Source of the DNA: Blastocatellia bacterium
Lineage (GTDB): Bacteria; Acidobacteriota; Blastocatellia; UBA7656
NCBI GenBank assembly: GCA_035275065.1
Contig: DATENM010000078.1
Span: 1-64,000 of the forward strand
Direction of reading: 5' to 3'
Length of the DNA stretch: 64,000 nt
In this document: positions 29,029-37,735 of the stretch, one piece after another
How the letters are laid out: each line of letters starts with the position of its first letter
Position numbering within the stretch: the first letter of the stretch is position 1
The notes under the pieces: model-generated
What the model was told of the DNA's origin: nothing
What the model saw: the letters and a program-made list of their open reading frames with translations, nothing else
Database searches by the model: none
Made by a program: the position numbers and the translations under genes

Positions 29029-29090
29029 GTGTAGCGCAAGGCGGTTAGCTTGCGCAGTGACTCGCGCAAGCTAACCGCCTTGCGCTACAC
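29029..29090. repeat. Paired palindromic repeat (REP/BIME-like), long form copy 2
   Basis: Perfect 27-bp arms (29029-29055, 29064-29090) with an 8-base centre, the same layout as the copy at 19710. The arms differ from that copy at two positions, and both differences are compensated in the opposite arm. It lies between the convergent ends of the fusion gene and the small membrane-protein gene, where it could terminate both. Confidence 0.85.
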
Positions 29091-29113
29091 GGCAAACGCT
29101 ATCGAAAACGGCT

Positions 29114-29710
29114 CTAGGGGGCGGAGTTGCGCTGCCGCGAGAGTTTGCGCGCAGCGTCCCAGCGCCGCCGCCATGCCCCTTTGCGTTTTGTCTTCCACGC
29201 TTTTAATGCCAGGCGCAGGCGCATCATTTGCCGGTGGCTGGCCTGATAGATGGCCGTCGAATGGATGACCGCATAGATGCGCGCCTTGAACGCGACGAAG
29301 CGCTCGTAAACCCATGCGAACCAGCCGATCCGCATCAGCCGGGGCCGCGTCAGCGTGAACAGTCGCGCGACCAATGCCGTGCCCGCGATCTTCGCGCCAA
29401 TCACCGTGAGCATTCCTGACAGCGCATGCCCGTGCGAGATGAAATACAGGGCCACCAGCTTCACAGGTATCAGCAACAGCGACGGCACCGCGAAACAAAG
29501 GAGTGCCGCGTAAGGCGGCAGTTTGGTGATCAGCGTTTCGACTTGATGAAAGACCGGCAAGCGCCCGATGGCCGCGGCCAGTCGCCCCAGGTCGTCCCAC
29601 AGCCAGTCTTCGAGCAGAATCAGAATGGCGGCCACAAAAACAAACGGCGCGGCGATCAGCCGCTTGAATAGCTTGCTCGCCGGCCTGCTCTTTTTCATTG
29701 CCGCGCTCAT
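29114..29710 (-). CDS. Small membrane protein of unknown function
   Basis: 198 residues from ATG 29710 (ATG 29698 possible; neither has a strong ribosome site). Three to four hydrophobic segments are visible: LIAAPFVFVAAILILLEDWLW, AALLCFAVPSLLLIPVKLVA and GMLTVIGAKIAGTALVARLF. A very basic C-terminal tail (Lys/Arg over about 50 residues) should be cytoplasmic. Similar proteins occur widely in bacteria without assigned function. A longer upstream extension was rejected because it lacks a membrane-protein pattern. Confidence 0.65.
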   Translation of the reverse strand: MSAAMKKSRPASKLFKRLIAAPFVFVAAILILLEDWLWDDLGRLAAAIGRLPVFHQVETLITKLPPYAALLCFAVPSLLLIPVKLVALYFISHGHALSGMLTVIGAKIAGTALVARLFTLTRPRLMRIGWFAWVYERFVAFKARIYAVIHSTAIYQASHRQMMRLRLALKAWKTKRKGAWRRRWDAARKLSRQRNSAP

Positions 29711-29942
29711 CGTTGGGCTCAAGAATAGCGCATTCGCTTTTTGGAATAAAGCGCCCCTGGCGCTGGCCGACCAGAACCGCCGCGCGGCCATCGTTGCGAC
29801 AGAGAAGATTTTGCGGCGGCTGTGTTATGATGGTCGGCGCTCAGGCCCGGTCAAAGGCGTCCGGTCGAGAACGCTTCTGGCGGCCAATCGAACCTGCTTG
29901 CGATAGTGCCCTAATCATTCAGTCGCCGAGGGAGTCTTCATC

Positions 29943-32900
29943 ATGAAAATTTCAACTATGCAGCGCCAGCGGCTTGCGGCTCGCCCGCCCTTCTCTTTGA
30001 CTAGACCTGCCGGCGCCGTTACGTTGACGTGGTTGCTCGCGGCGGTTCTCGTTGCCCTCTTGCATATGGCCTGGCAGACGCGGGCGATCACCTACGCCGC
30101 GCCGACCGGCACCGCTTTCTTATCCTCGTCGGCCAGTGTTCATCCATCAAGCATGACCGGTTCGTCCATCAATCTTTCGGCGGGCCATGACTTGCTGACG
30201 ACTTACAGCGGCGGCACGACGCACGCGCAGGCAATTCAGCAGGGCACGGCGCGGCCCCGCGCCCTGGCCACCGCCGACTTTGACGAAGACGGCGTCGCCG
30301 ATCTGGTTTGCGGTTACGCCGAAGGCGACGGCGGCCTCCTGGTGCTGCATCGCGGCAATGCCGATTCGATTTATGCCGATTCGGTCAAAGCCGCCGAGCG
30401 CACGCCCGGCGCATCGTTTGGCATTGCGCCTTTTGTTTCGCCGGCGCGGCTGGCGACGGTGTCCGAGGCGGCAGACTTTCTCAGCGTCGGCGACTTCGAT
30501 GCCGATGGTCACTGGGACGCGGTGACGGCGATGCGTGGCGGGCAGACGCTCAATTTTCTCATGGGTGATGGGGCGGGAGGCTTTCGCGCCGCGCGACAGA
30601 TTGCGCTGCCGGGGCGCATCACGGCGATGATCGCCGGCGACGTTAACCGGCGCGATGGCCTGGACGACCTGGTCGTCGCTGTCAGCAGCGCGGACGGGCC
30701 ACAGGCATTGATCTACGAGAGCCCGCGGGGCGCTTTTCGAGCCGTGCCTGAGATGTTCGCTCTGCCCGATGAGGCGACCGCTTTGGCGCTCGGACGCTTC
30801 GATGATGATGCCGCGACAGATATTGCCGTCGCGGCGGGGCGCGCGTTGCTGGTCATCTACGGGCGCGACCGCCGCCTTTCGCTCGACGCCGAAGCGCGAG
30901 CGCGCGTCGCCGACGCAACGCTTCAGCGCCGCGCCTTGCCGTCAACGATCCGCGCCCTGACCGTGGGAGATTTCACCGGCAATCACATCGATGACCTCGC
31001 CGCCCTCACAGGCGACGGCTTGTTACACCTCTTCAGCCGCGACGGTAACGCTGACACGCAAAGCCCCACGCCGGCGCTGGCTCGCTGGCAGAGCAGGGTT
31101 ACAGAGGTGGGCGCTGAAGTCACTCAATTGCTGCGGGCGCGGCTGTCGAGCGATGCCGCGGACAGCCTGTTGATGATCGCTCCGCAGGCGCGACAACTGC
31201 GCGTTTTCCAGGGCGGCCCGCGCCCGGCTTCAGCCGCCACAGGGCAGACGATGCTTGCCTCGCTCGACGTTGATGCGGACGTCGCCGCCGTGTTGCCGAT
31301 GCGGTTGAACGCCGACGCGCTGAACGATCTTGTCATCTTCAAGTCAGCCGCCAACCCGCTGGCCATCGTACAAACCCAGGCGCAGGCAACCTTCACCGTG
31401 ACGAACACAGAGGACGCTGGCGCAGGCTCGCTGAGACAGGCGATACTCGACGCCAACGCCAACCCCGGCGCTGACACGATTCGCTTTCAGATACCCGGTA
31501 GCGGCGTGCCGACGATTGCGCCGCTCAGCCCCTTGCCCGACCTCACCGAGGCCATCACGATTGACGGCACCACTCAGCCGGCAGGCCGCGTCGAGCTGAA
31601 CGGCGCGCAGATTCCCTTCCCCGACCCGGCGCCCGACGGGCGGCTGGCCATCGGTCTGCGCATCAAAGGCGGCAACAGCCTGGTGCGCGGCCTGGTCATC
31701 AACCGTTTTCAATGGCGCAAGGTGCAAAATAATTCCGTGACCTCGGCGGGCGGCTGCATCTACCTTGCCGAGCAGGGGCACAACATCATCGAAGGCAATC
31801 TGATCGGCACCGACGCGAGCGCCACGACATGGTTGAGCACGCCCATCAGCATAATCACCTACCCCGGCTCGCCCGACAATCTGATCGGCGGCACGACCGC
31901 GAGCGCCAGAAACGTCATTCTCGGCTACGTCCACCTGCTCTATGATGGCGGCAACACGGTTCAAGGCAACTACCTCGGCACCAATCGCGATGGCAGCGCC
32001 GCGCTGACCGGCAAAGAGCCGCTGTCGGGCACACCATTCGGTTCCGGTGTAACGCTTGGTTCAGCAAATAACCTGGTGGGCGGAACCACCGCCGGAGCGC
32101 GCAACATCATCGCCGGCACCGCAGGCATGGCCGATGGTCTGGCAGGCCCCGGCACGCCGGCCTTTCCGCACTACACCTTCGGCAATCTGATTCAAGGCAA
32201 CTACATCGGCACGGACGCCACCGGCACGGTAGCTCTGGACGGCGGCGTCCGCATACAGGATTGCCCGAACAATACGATTGGCGGCACGACGCCTGCGGCC
32301 CGCAATCTCATCTCCGGCAGCCAGCGCGCAGGCATTCTGGTGCTGTCGAGCGAAGACACGGCGGGCGGCACGCTGATTCAGGGCAACTACATCGGCACGG
32401 ACCCGAGCGGCGCGCTGCCCGTGGGAAACAACCTCGCGGGCGCGTCGCCGAACGAGTTTGACCCTTATCGCCCGGGCCGCGGCGGCGTCTGCATTAATGT
32501 TGAGTCGGCGCACTTCGAGATCACTCGCACAGGCGAAGACTTTATGGTCGGCGGCGCGATTGCCGAAGCGCGCAACGTCATCGCCGCCAGCCTGACGCAT
32601 GGCGTCGTGATTACTGGCGCCGTCTCGCAAGCGCCCGGCAGAATCGGCGTGCGCATCGAAGGCAACTACATCGGCACGGACGCCGGCGGCGCGCGCCCGC
32701 TCGGCAATCATGCCGACGGTATCTTCATCGGCTCGCAATCGGCGCAATGTAAGATCGCTAACAATCTCATCGCTTTCAACGGCGGCAACGGCATCAATGT
32801 GCCGGAGCCGCCTGCCGCCAGCCCCGGCAAACGCATTACGATTACGGCGAATGCGATTTACTCAAACCAGTTGCTTGGCATCGATCTCGGCATGGCCGGC

Positions 32901-33776
32901 GTGACCGACAACGACGCGGCAGACGCCGACGCGGGAGCTAACGACTTGCAGAACTTTCCTGTGCTGGCCTCGGCGACGGCGACCGCGGCGAGCGTTACGA
33001 TCAGCGGCTCGCTGAGTACGGCGGCCAATGCCACCTGCACACTCCAGTTCTTTTACGGCAGCGACCGCCAGGGCCATCAATTGACTGGCAGCGCGCCGCT
33101 CCTGCTCGGTGAAAAACAGGTGACGACCGACAGTAGCGGCAACGCGAGCTTCAGCTTGTCGCTCGCCGCGCCCGCCGGCCTTGTAAGCGGCTGGGTGACG
33201 GCGACGGCGACCGACGCCGCGGGCAACACCTCAGAGTTTGCCGATTGCGTCCGGCTGGAAAAGTCGAATTGCATTTTCACCCTGGCGTTGACCGGCCAGT
33301 CGTTCAAAGCCGCGGGCGGCAGCAGCAGCGTCAATGTAACGGCGGAGAGCAATTGCAACTGGACGGCTGCAAGCCTTGTAGATTGGATCACGATCACGGC
33401 AGGCAGCGCGAGCCAGGGCAATGGCACCGTGAATTACTCGGTCGCGGCCTACAACGGCCACGCGCCGCGCACCGGAACATTAAGGATTGCCGAGCAGATC
33501 ATGACCGTTGTACAGGCGGGGACTGACCCGGTTATTACCGACGTTTCTATTGCCGGCAAGAACTTGATTGTCCGCGGGGAAAGCTTTGACAGCGGCGCGG
33601 TGATTCTAATCAATGGCGAGCGCCAGAAGACGCTCCACGACCTTGACGACCTGACGACGCTGAGCGGCAAGAAGCTGGCGAAGAAGCTCACACCCGGCCA
33701 GATGGTCAATGTCCAGGTGCGCAATTCAAACGACGCGGTCTCTGCCGCATTCACCTTCACGCGGCCCGGCAATTAG
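29943..33776 (+). CDS. Giant secreted FG-GAP / parallel beta-helix / BACON-like surface protein
   Basis: 1277 residues; GAGGGAG lies eight bases before the ATG. A hydrophobic N-terminal segment (about 25-45) suggests export. Residues about 105-400 carry FG-GAP/VCBS-like repeats (ADFDEDGVADLV, VGDFDADGHWDAV, VGDFTGNHIDDLA). At about 482 the motif TVTNTEDAGAGSLRQAI opens a right-handed beta-helix (to about 1000) with recurrent GNYIGTD and NTIGGTTPAARN turns. A BACON-like module (about 1109-1192) and an IPT/TIG-like module (about 1196-1277) close the protein. No catalytic residues were recognised. It is probably an adhesin or polysaccharide-binding surface protein. Confidence 0.85.
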   Translation: MKISTMQRQRLAARPPFSLTRPAGAVTLTWLLAAVLVALLHMAWQTRAITYAAPTGTAFLSSSASVHPSSMTGSSINLSAGHDLLTTYSGGTTHAQAIQQGTARPRALATADFDEDGVADLVCGYAEGDGGLLVLHRGNADSIYADSVKAAERTPGASFGIAPFVSPARLATVSEAADFLSVGDFDADGHWDAVTAMRGGQTLNFLMGDGAGGFRAARQIALPGRITAMIAGDVNRRDGLDDLVVAVSSADGPQALIYESPRGAFRAVPEMFALPDEATALALGRFDDDAATDIAVAAGRALLVIYGRDRRLSLDAEARARVADATLQRRALPSTIRALTVGDFTGNHIDDLAALTGDGLLHLFSRDGNADTQSPTPALARWQSRVTEVGAEVTQLLRARLSSDAADSLLMIAPQARQLRVFQGGPRPASAATGQTMLASLDVDADVAAVLPMRLNADALNDLVIFKSAANPLAIVQTQAQATFTVTNTEDAGAGSLRQAILDANANPGADTIRFQIPGSGVPTIAPLSPLPDLTEAITIDGTTQPAGRVELNGAQIPFPDPAPDGRLAIGLRIKGGNSLVRGLVINRFQWRKVQNNSVTSAGGCIYLAEQGHNIIEGNLIGTDASATTWLSTPISIITYPGSPDNLIGGTTASARNVILGYVHLLYDGGNTVQGNYLGTNRDGSAALTGKEPLSGTPFGSGVTLGSANNLVGGTTAGARNIIAGTAGMADGLAGPGTPAFPHYTFGNLIQGNYIGTDATGTVALDGGVRIQDCPNNTIGGTTPAARNLISGSQRAGILVLSSEDTAGGTLIQGNYIGTDPSGALPVGNNLAGASPNEFDPYRPGRGGVCINVESAHFEITRTGEDFMVGGAIAEARNVIAASLTHGVVITGAVSQAPGRIGVRIEGNYIGTDAGGARPLGNHADGIFIGSQSAQCKIANNLIAFNGGNGINVPEPPAASPGKRITITANAIYSNQLLGIDLGMAGVTDNDAADADAGANDLQNFPVLASATATAASVTISGSLSTAANATCTLQFFYGSDRQGHQLTGSAPLLLGEKQVTTDSSGNASFSLSLAAPAGLVSGWVTATATDAAGNTSEFADCVRLEKSNCIFTLALTGQSFKAAGGSSSVNVTAESNCNWTAASLVDWITITAGSASQGNGTVNYSVAAYNGHAPRTGTLRIAEQIMTVVQAGTDPVITDVSIAGKNLIVRGESFDSGAVILINGERQKTLHDLDDLTTLSGKKLAKKLTPGQMVNVQVRNSNDAVSAAFTFTRPGN

Positions 33777-35377
33777 TGTGCGGCGACCGGGCCGCGCGCC
33801 TTCGCCTTTTTCAAGAACAACACCGTCGGAATGCAGAGCAGGCACAACAAGCCGAGTAGCTGAAATTCATCCACAAAGGCCAACAACATCGCCTGTTTGA
33901 CAACCGTGCCGTACATCATCGCCAGCGCCTTGGCCTGCGCCGCCGCTTCACCGACCAGCGGCGTCAGCTTGGCCGTAAGCGCCTGAAGCTGCTGTTGAAA
34001 TGTCGGGTCGTAAGGCGTCATGTGCGCCGCGAGCGGCACTTGATGTGTCTGCGCGCCGCGCGCCAGCATCGTCGTCACCGCCGAGATGCCGATGCTGCCG
34101 CCGATGTTGCGCATCAGGTTGAAGAGGCCCGTGGCGTTGCCCATCTCTTCGTTGCGCAACGTCCCCACCGCCGTCGTTGACAACGGCACAAAGATGAAGC
34201 CCATCGCCAGGCCGCTGATGATGATCGGCCATAGAATCGTCGAGGGCGCAATGTTCAGGTTAATGCCCGCAAGCCAGATCACCGACAACCCGAGAATGCC
34301 GAAGCCGAAGGCGATCAGCCAGCGCGTATCGATCAAGCCGATCAGCCGCGCGACCAGAATCATCGCCAGCATCGAGCCGAAACCGCGCGGGCTGACTGCC
34401 ATGCCGCTCTGCAACGCCGAATAGCCGAGCAGGTTTTGCAGAAACAGCGGCAGCAAAGCCGTCGTGCCATAAAGCACCAGACCAACGACGGCAATCAACG
34501 CGGTGCCGACGGCGAAGTTGCGATTCTTTAAGACCCGCAGGTTGACGATGGGGTCTTTGACGCGCAGCTCCCATACGACGAAGGCGATCAGCGACACCAC
34601 CGAAATCACCGTCAGCCAGACGATCAACGACGACGAGAACCAGTCTTCATCCTGCCCCTTGTCGAGCATGATTTGCAGCGTCGCCAGCCAGAGCGCCATC
34701 AAGCCGAAGCCGACGTAATCAATGCTGCTGCGCTTGACGTTCTTGATGTACGGCGGGTCTTCGACGAACCACTGCGACATCAGCACGGCGAGAATGCCCA
34801 CGGGGATGTTGATGTAAAAGACCCAGCGCCACGAATAGTTGTCGGTGATCCAGCCGCCGAGCGTCGGCCCAATGATTGGCGCGACCACCACGCCCATGCC
34901 GTAGACCGCCATCGCCGCGCCGCGCTTTTCGGGCGGAAAACTTTCTAGCATCACCGCCTGAGCAATCGGCTGCAACGCGCCGCCGCCCGCGCCTTGAATG
35001 ACGCGCGCCAGAATCAACATCGGCAGGCTGGTGGCTGCGCCGCACAATAGCGATGACGCCGTAAAGATGATGATACAGAAGATCAGCAGCCGCTTGCGCC
35101 CGAAGGTCGTGCTAAGCCAGCCGGTCGCCGGAAGCACGATGGCGTTTGAGACCAGATAACTGGTCAACACCCACGTCGCTTGATCCGTGCTGGCCGACAG
35201 GTTGCCGGCAATGTGCGGCAACGCGACGTTGGCAACCGAAGTGTCCAGCACTTCCATAAATGTCGCCAGCATGACCGACACCGCAATCAGCCAGGGATTG
35301 AAGCTCGGTCGCCACGGCTCGGCCGATCCAATCGCGGCGCGGGTGGTGGCGGGCATTTTGTTCGCTTCGCTGCTCAT
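33773..35377 (-). CDS. DHA2-family MFS drug efflux pump (EmrB-like)
   Basis: 534 residues and about 14 helices. DHA2 markers include MEVLDTSVANVALPHIAG at helix 1, WVLTSYLVSNAI in helix 2, GWLSTTFGRKRLL (motif A) and RVIQGAGGGALQPIAQA (motif C region). It should use the proton gradient to expel hydrophobic compounds through a tripartite complex with the HlyD-like protein encoded upstream. An outer-membrane TolC partner is not in the window. The stop overlaps the convergent beta-helix gene by four bases. Confidence 0.92.
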   Translation of the reverse strand: MSSEANKMPATTRAAIGSAEPWRPSFNPWLIAVSVMLATFMEVLDTSVANVALPHIAGNLSASTDQATWVLTSYLVSNAIVLPATGWLSTTFGRKRLLIFCIIIFTASSLLCGAATSLPMLILARVIQGAGGGALQPIAQAVMLESFPPEKRGAAMAVYGMGVVVAPIIGPTLGGWITDNYSWRWVFYINIPVGILAVLMSQWFVEDPPYIKNVKRSSIDYVGFGLMALWLATLQIMLDKGQDEDWFSSSLIVWLTVISVVSLIAFVVWELRVKDPIVNLRVLKNRNFAVGTALIAVVGLVLYGTTALLPLFLQNLLGYSALQSGMAVSPRGFGSMLAMILVARLIGLIDTRWLIAFGFGILGLSVIWLAGINLNIAPSTILWPIIISGLAMGFIFVPLSTTAVGTLRNEEMGNATGLFNLMRNIGGSIGISAVTTMLARGAQTHQVPLAAHMTPYDPTFQQQLQALTAKLTPLVGEAAAQAKALAMMYGTVVKQAMLLAFVDEFQLLGLLCLLCIPTVLFLKKAKARGPVAAH

Positions 35378-35387
35378 AAAGTCCGCC

Positions 35388-35416
35388 TGTGGCGCAAGCT
35401 GTTAGCTTGCGCCACA
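35388..35416. repeat. Single-unit palindromic repeat
   Basis: TGTGGCGCAAGCT / AGCTTGCGCCACA, 13-bp arms with a 3-base loop, just upstream of the EmrB-like start. It is the single-unit form of the element found as inverted pairs at 19710 and 29029. Confidence 0.8.
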
Positions 35417-35431
35417 TCCAAAAAATCGTTC

Positions 35432-35525
35432 CACGCAAAGGCGCTGGGACACAGGCCCGAAGGCCGCGCGCCGAGGCTGCGCTTCAGAGGTCTCCTGAAC
35501 AGCCTCGCGCGTGCGCCTTTGCGTG
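35432..35525. repeat. Inverted repeat between efflux genes
   Basis: CACGCAAAGGCGC at 35432-35444 is the exact reverse complement of 35513-35525, with a 68-base interior. It lies in the 182-base gap between the emrA-like and emrB-like genes. In the transcript it could form a stem that tunes expression of the second gene. Confidence 0.7.
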
Positions 35526-35559
35526 AAACATCGCGCAACCCTCGCGGGTTGATCTCGGT

Positions 35560-37014
35560 TCATTTCACTTTGACTTCCGGCTCGACGGACATGCCGGGGC
35601 CAATCGGATGTTCCGGGTCAGGTTGCTCGTCAAAGACGATCTTCACCGGAACGCGCTGTACGACCTTAACGAAATTGCCGGTCGCGTTTTCAGGCGGCAG
35701 CATGCTGAAGCGCGCGCCGGTGCCGGTCTGAATGCTATCCACATGACCGCGGAAGGTCTTGCTCGGATAAGCGTCCACTTTGATCTCTACCGGCTGACCG
35801 GGCCGGATGGCGTTCAGCTGCGTCTCTTTGAAGTTGGCGACCACCCACACTTCATCGGGCACGATGGCCATCAACGCCTGACCCACTTGCACAAACGTGC
35901 CTTCTTCGACGGCCTTCTTGGTTACCGTGCCGTCTTCGGGCGCGTAGATTTTTGTATAGGACAGATTCAGCTCGGCCTGTTCGACCGCCGCCCGCGCCTG
36001 CTCAATGTCGGCGCTGGCGGTTGCGACCTGTGCGCGGCTCGCGGCGACCTGCTGCGGCGCGGCGTTAGCGGCAGCCAAGCGGCCCGCGGCTTCGCCGACC
36101 TGCGACCGGGCGACGCCGACTTGCGCCTGCGCTTGCTGCATCGCACCTTGCGCGGCCTGCGCGGCGGCGCGCGCTTCACCGACTTGCGCGGCGGCGGCGG
36201 CAGCCCGCTTGCGCGCCGACTCAAGCGAAGCCGTCGCGGTGCGCGCCGCGGCCACCGCGTTGTCGTACTGCTGGCGCGAAATCACATCCTGTTTATAGAG
36301 CGTGGCGTAGCGTTGCGCTTCGGCGTTGGCGCGTGTTGCCTCGGCTTCGGCGGCGCTGGCCTGAGCGTGCGCCGATTCGGCATTCGCCTGAGCCGTGCCC
36401 ACCTGCGCTTGTGCCTGTTCCAATCTGCCGCGCGTCGCCTCGACAGCGGCGCGCATATTTTCAACGTTCGACTTTGCTGTCTGCACGCTCGACGAAGCCT
36501 GCTCGACGCCCGCGCCGGTGGTCGTGCTGGTCACGCTGACGTTAATCGAGGCGGCCTGCGCTTTCGATTGCGCGGCAAGCTCGGTCGCTTTCGCCTGCGC
36601 CAGTCGCGACTGGTAATCGCGCGGATCAATCTCGGCCAGCAGGTCGCCCTTCTTGACGTGCTGGTTGTCCGCGACGTAGACCCTGGCGATGTGGCCGGTT
36701 ACTTTCGGACTGATCTGCACGACGTGGCCTTCGATAAAGGCGTCGTCCGTGGTTTCGTGGGCGCTGGCATAAACGAAATGGCGCACGCCGAAAGTGAGTC
36801 CAATCAACAACACGATGGCCGCAAGAATCATCACGCGCGCCCGCTTGTAGATTGGCGTCTTCTGCTTTGCATCCGCGGGTTTCGTGCGCGCCGGCGCCGG
36901 CTCGTCGCGCATCAGCGCCTCCAGCTCATCATCGCCGATCTCCGGCACGGCGGCGTAACGCTCGTCCGCTTCAGCTATCCTGGTATCATTGATCTCGTCA
37001 ATAGCCCTTGCCAT
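35560..37014 (-). CDS. HlyD-family membrane fusion protein (EmrA-like) with long coiled coil
   Basis: 484 residues from ATG 37014, with GGAGG nine bases upstream; the preceding TTG codon was not used. A cytoplasmic N-terminus (about 70 residues), one helix (MILAAIVLLIGLTFGVRHF), the first lipoyl half (VQISPKVTGHIARVYV), a coiled-coil hairpin of about 220 residues rich in Ala/Gln/Glu, the second lipoyl half (IYAPEDGTVTKKAVEEG) and a beta-barrel follow. The hairpin is much longer than in typical EmrA, with repeated AQAQVG segments, which may reach further across the periplasm. It forms an efflux complex with the DHA2 pump encoded downstream. A sigma-54-type promoter precedes it. Confidence 0.92.
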   Translation of the reverse strand: MARAIDEINDTRIAEADERYAAVPEIGDDELEALMRDEPAPARTKPADAKQKTPIYKRARVMILAAIVLLIGLTFGVRHFVYASAHETTDDAFIEGHVVQISPKVTGHIARVYVADNQHVKKGDLLAEIDPRDYQSRLAQAKATELAAQSKAQAASINVSVTSTTTGAGVEQASSSVQTAKSNVENMRAAVEATRGRLEQAQAQVGTAQANAESAHAQASAAEAEATRANAEAQRYATLYKQDVISRQQYDNAVAAARTATASLESARKRAAAAAAQVGEARAAAQAAQGAMQQAQAQVGVARSQVGEAAGRLAAANAAPQQVAASRAQVATASADIEQARAAVEQAELNLSYTKIYAPEDGTVTKKAVEEGTFVQVGQALMAIVPDEVWVVANFKETQLNAIRPGQPVEIKVDAYPSKTFRGHVDSIQTGTGARFSMLPPENATGNFVKVVQRVPVKIVFDEQPDPEHPIGPGMSVEPEVKVK

Positions 37015-37041
37015 CAATCAATTCCTCCACCCCTTACTAGT

Positions 37042-37056
37042 GCAAACCTGTGACCA
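37042..37056 (-). promoter_or_regulatory. Candidate sigma-54 promoter of the EmrA-like gene
   Basis: Minus strand TGGTCACAGGTTTGC fits TGGCAC-N5-TTGC, with exact GG-N10-GC spacing; TGG and TTGC are kept and part of the middle differs. The predicted start (about 37030) leaves a 16-base leader containing the GGAGG site. Confidence 0.6.
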
Positions 37057-37150
37057 CGCGCGAGGCTGAATTGCTTGCGAAAAACTTGTGAGAACATTGA
37101 GGATCACTGATCGGGCGTTTCATAGCGATGAGGCGACGGCGGGAATTCGG

Positions 37151-37182
37151 CACGACATTTCGTGTCGGCGCGATATATCGCG
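37151..37182. promoter_or_regulatory. Paired enhancer-like dyads upstream of the EmrA-like gene
   Basis: CACGACATTTCGTG (37151-37164) and CGCGATATATCGCG (37169-37182) are both 14-bp perfect-arm dyads (5-bp arms, 4-base centre) starting 18 bp apart. The second is the core of a 16-bp perfect palindrome. They lie about 95-130 bp upstream of the -24 element, where bacterial enhancer-binding proteins usually bind. Confidence 0.6.
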
Positions 37183-37212
37183 CTGCGGTTTTAACTGAAG
37201 GGAGATAGATAA

Positions 37213-37279
37213 ACCGCAGAGGGCGCAGAGTGAGCGCAGAGGCAATCTTCCTCTGCGCTCACTCTGCGCCCTCTGCGGT
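37213..37279. repeat. Perfect 30-bp inverted repeat made of CGCAGAG micro-repeats
   Basis: Arms 37213-37242 and 37250-37279 are exact reverse complements around CAATCTT. Each arm is a string of GCAGAG-type units. It sits downstream of the STAS gene stop at 37301 and could terminate its transcript, although no T-run follows. Confidence 0.85.
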
Positions 37280-37300
37280 CAGTTATGAAGCCGAAGCGGC

Positions 37301-37582
37301 TCAAAACACCCGGACCTGTTCGACAACGCACTCGGTGAACAGGCGGCAACCGTCGAGCTGCACCTGTGGCCGCTGCTTCAAACGGCTCAGCGCCCGCGCG
37401 CCGTCTTCGCCGATAAAGCTGATGCCATCAACGTTGATGCGCAGGCTGTCATGAGAACGGTCGAGAAGACGTGTGCAGACATTTTCGAGCAGCTCTGCCG
37501 CGTCGCCAGTCAGCCGTCCTTCAACACACAAAGTAACCCGGCCCGAATCTTTTTCTTCTGATTGCGAAATACGAATGCCCAT
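37301..37582 (-). CDS. Small STAS-domain protein
   Basis: 93 residues from ATG 37582, chosen because GGAG lies nine bases upstream. The chain RVTLCVEGRLTGDAAELLENV followed by INVDGISFIGEDGARALSRL fits the STAS fold of anti-sigma antagonists. Where SpoIIAA-type proteins have Asp-Ser-Ser/Thr-Gly with a phosphorylated Ser, this one has GEDG, so phosphorylation control is unlikely. It lies between the sigma-54 regulator and the efflux genes and shares their promoter type, so it may tune the same stress response. Confidence 0.75.
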   Translation of the reverse strand: MGIRISQSEEKDSGRVTLCVEGRLTGDAAELLENVCTRLLDRSHDSLRINVDGISFIGEDGARALSRLKQRPQVQLDGCRLFTECVVEQVRVF

Positions 37583-37611
37583 AGCGCGATGCTCCTTCGC
37601 CATTGATTAAG

Positions 37612-37626
37612 GCAAGCGAGCGGCCA
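37612..37626 (-). promoter_or_regulatory. Candidate sigma-54 promoter of the STAS gene
   Basis: Minus strand TGGCCGCTCGCTTGC fits TGGCAC-N5-TTGC with exact GG-N10-GC spacing. The predicted start (about 37600) gives a leader of about 18 bases before ATG 37582. Confidence 0.6.
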
Positions 37627-37735
37627 CACCACGGAGCCTTCCTTCGACGACGCTAGACCGGCAAAAACCCCAGCAAAATCGAGCTTTGCAGATGGTGCAA
37701 GCGATTGCTTGCGAGCTGATGAATCGGGGCGGAGT

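Noticed and set aside
35608..37053. A 481-codon open frame on the plus strand opposite the EmrA-like gene, and similar long frames at 4275-5519, 10830-12119 and 23751-24818
   Set aside because: They mirror well-supported genes, lack ribosome sites and give Arg/Ala-rich chains with no family pattern; high GC produces such frames.
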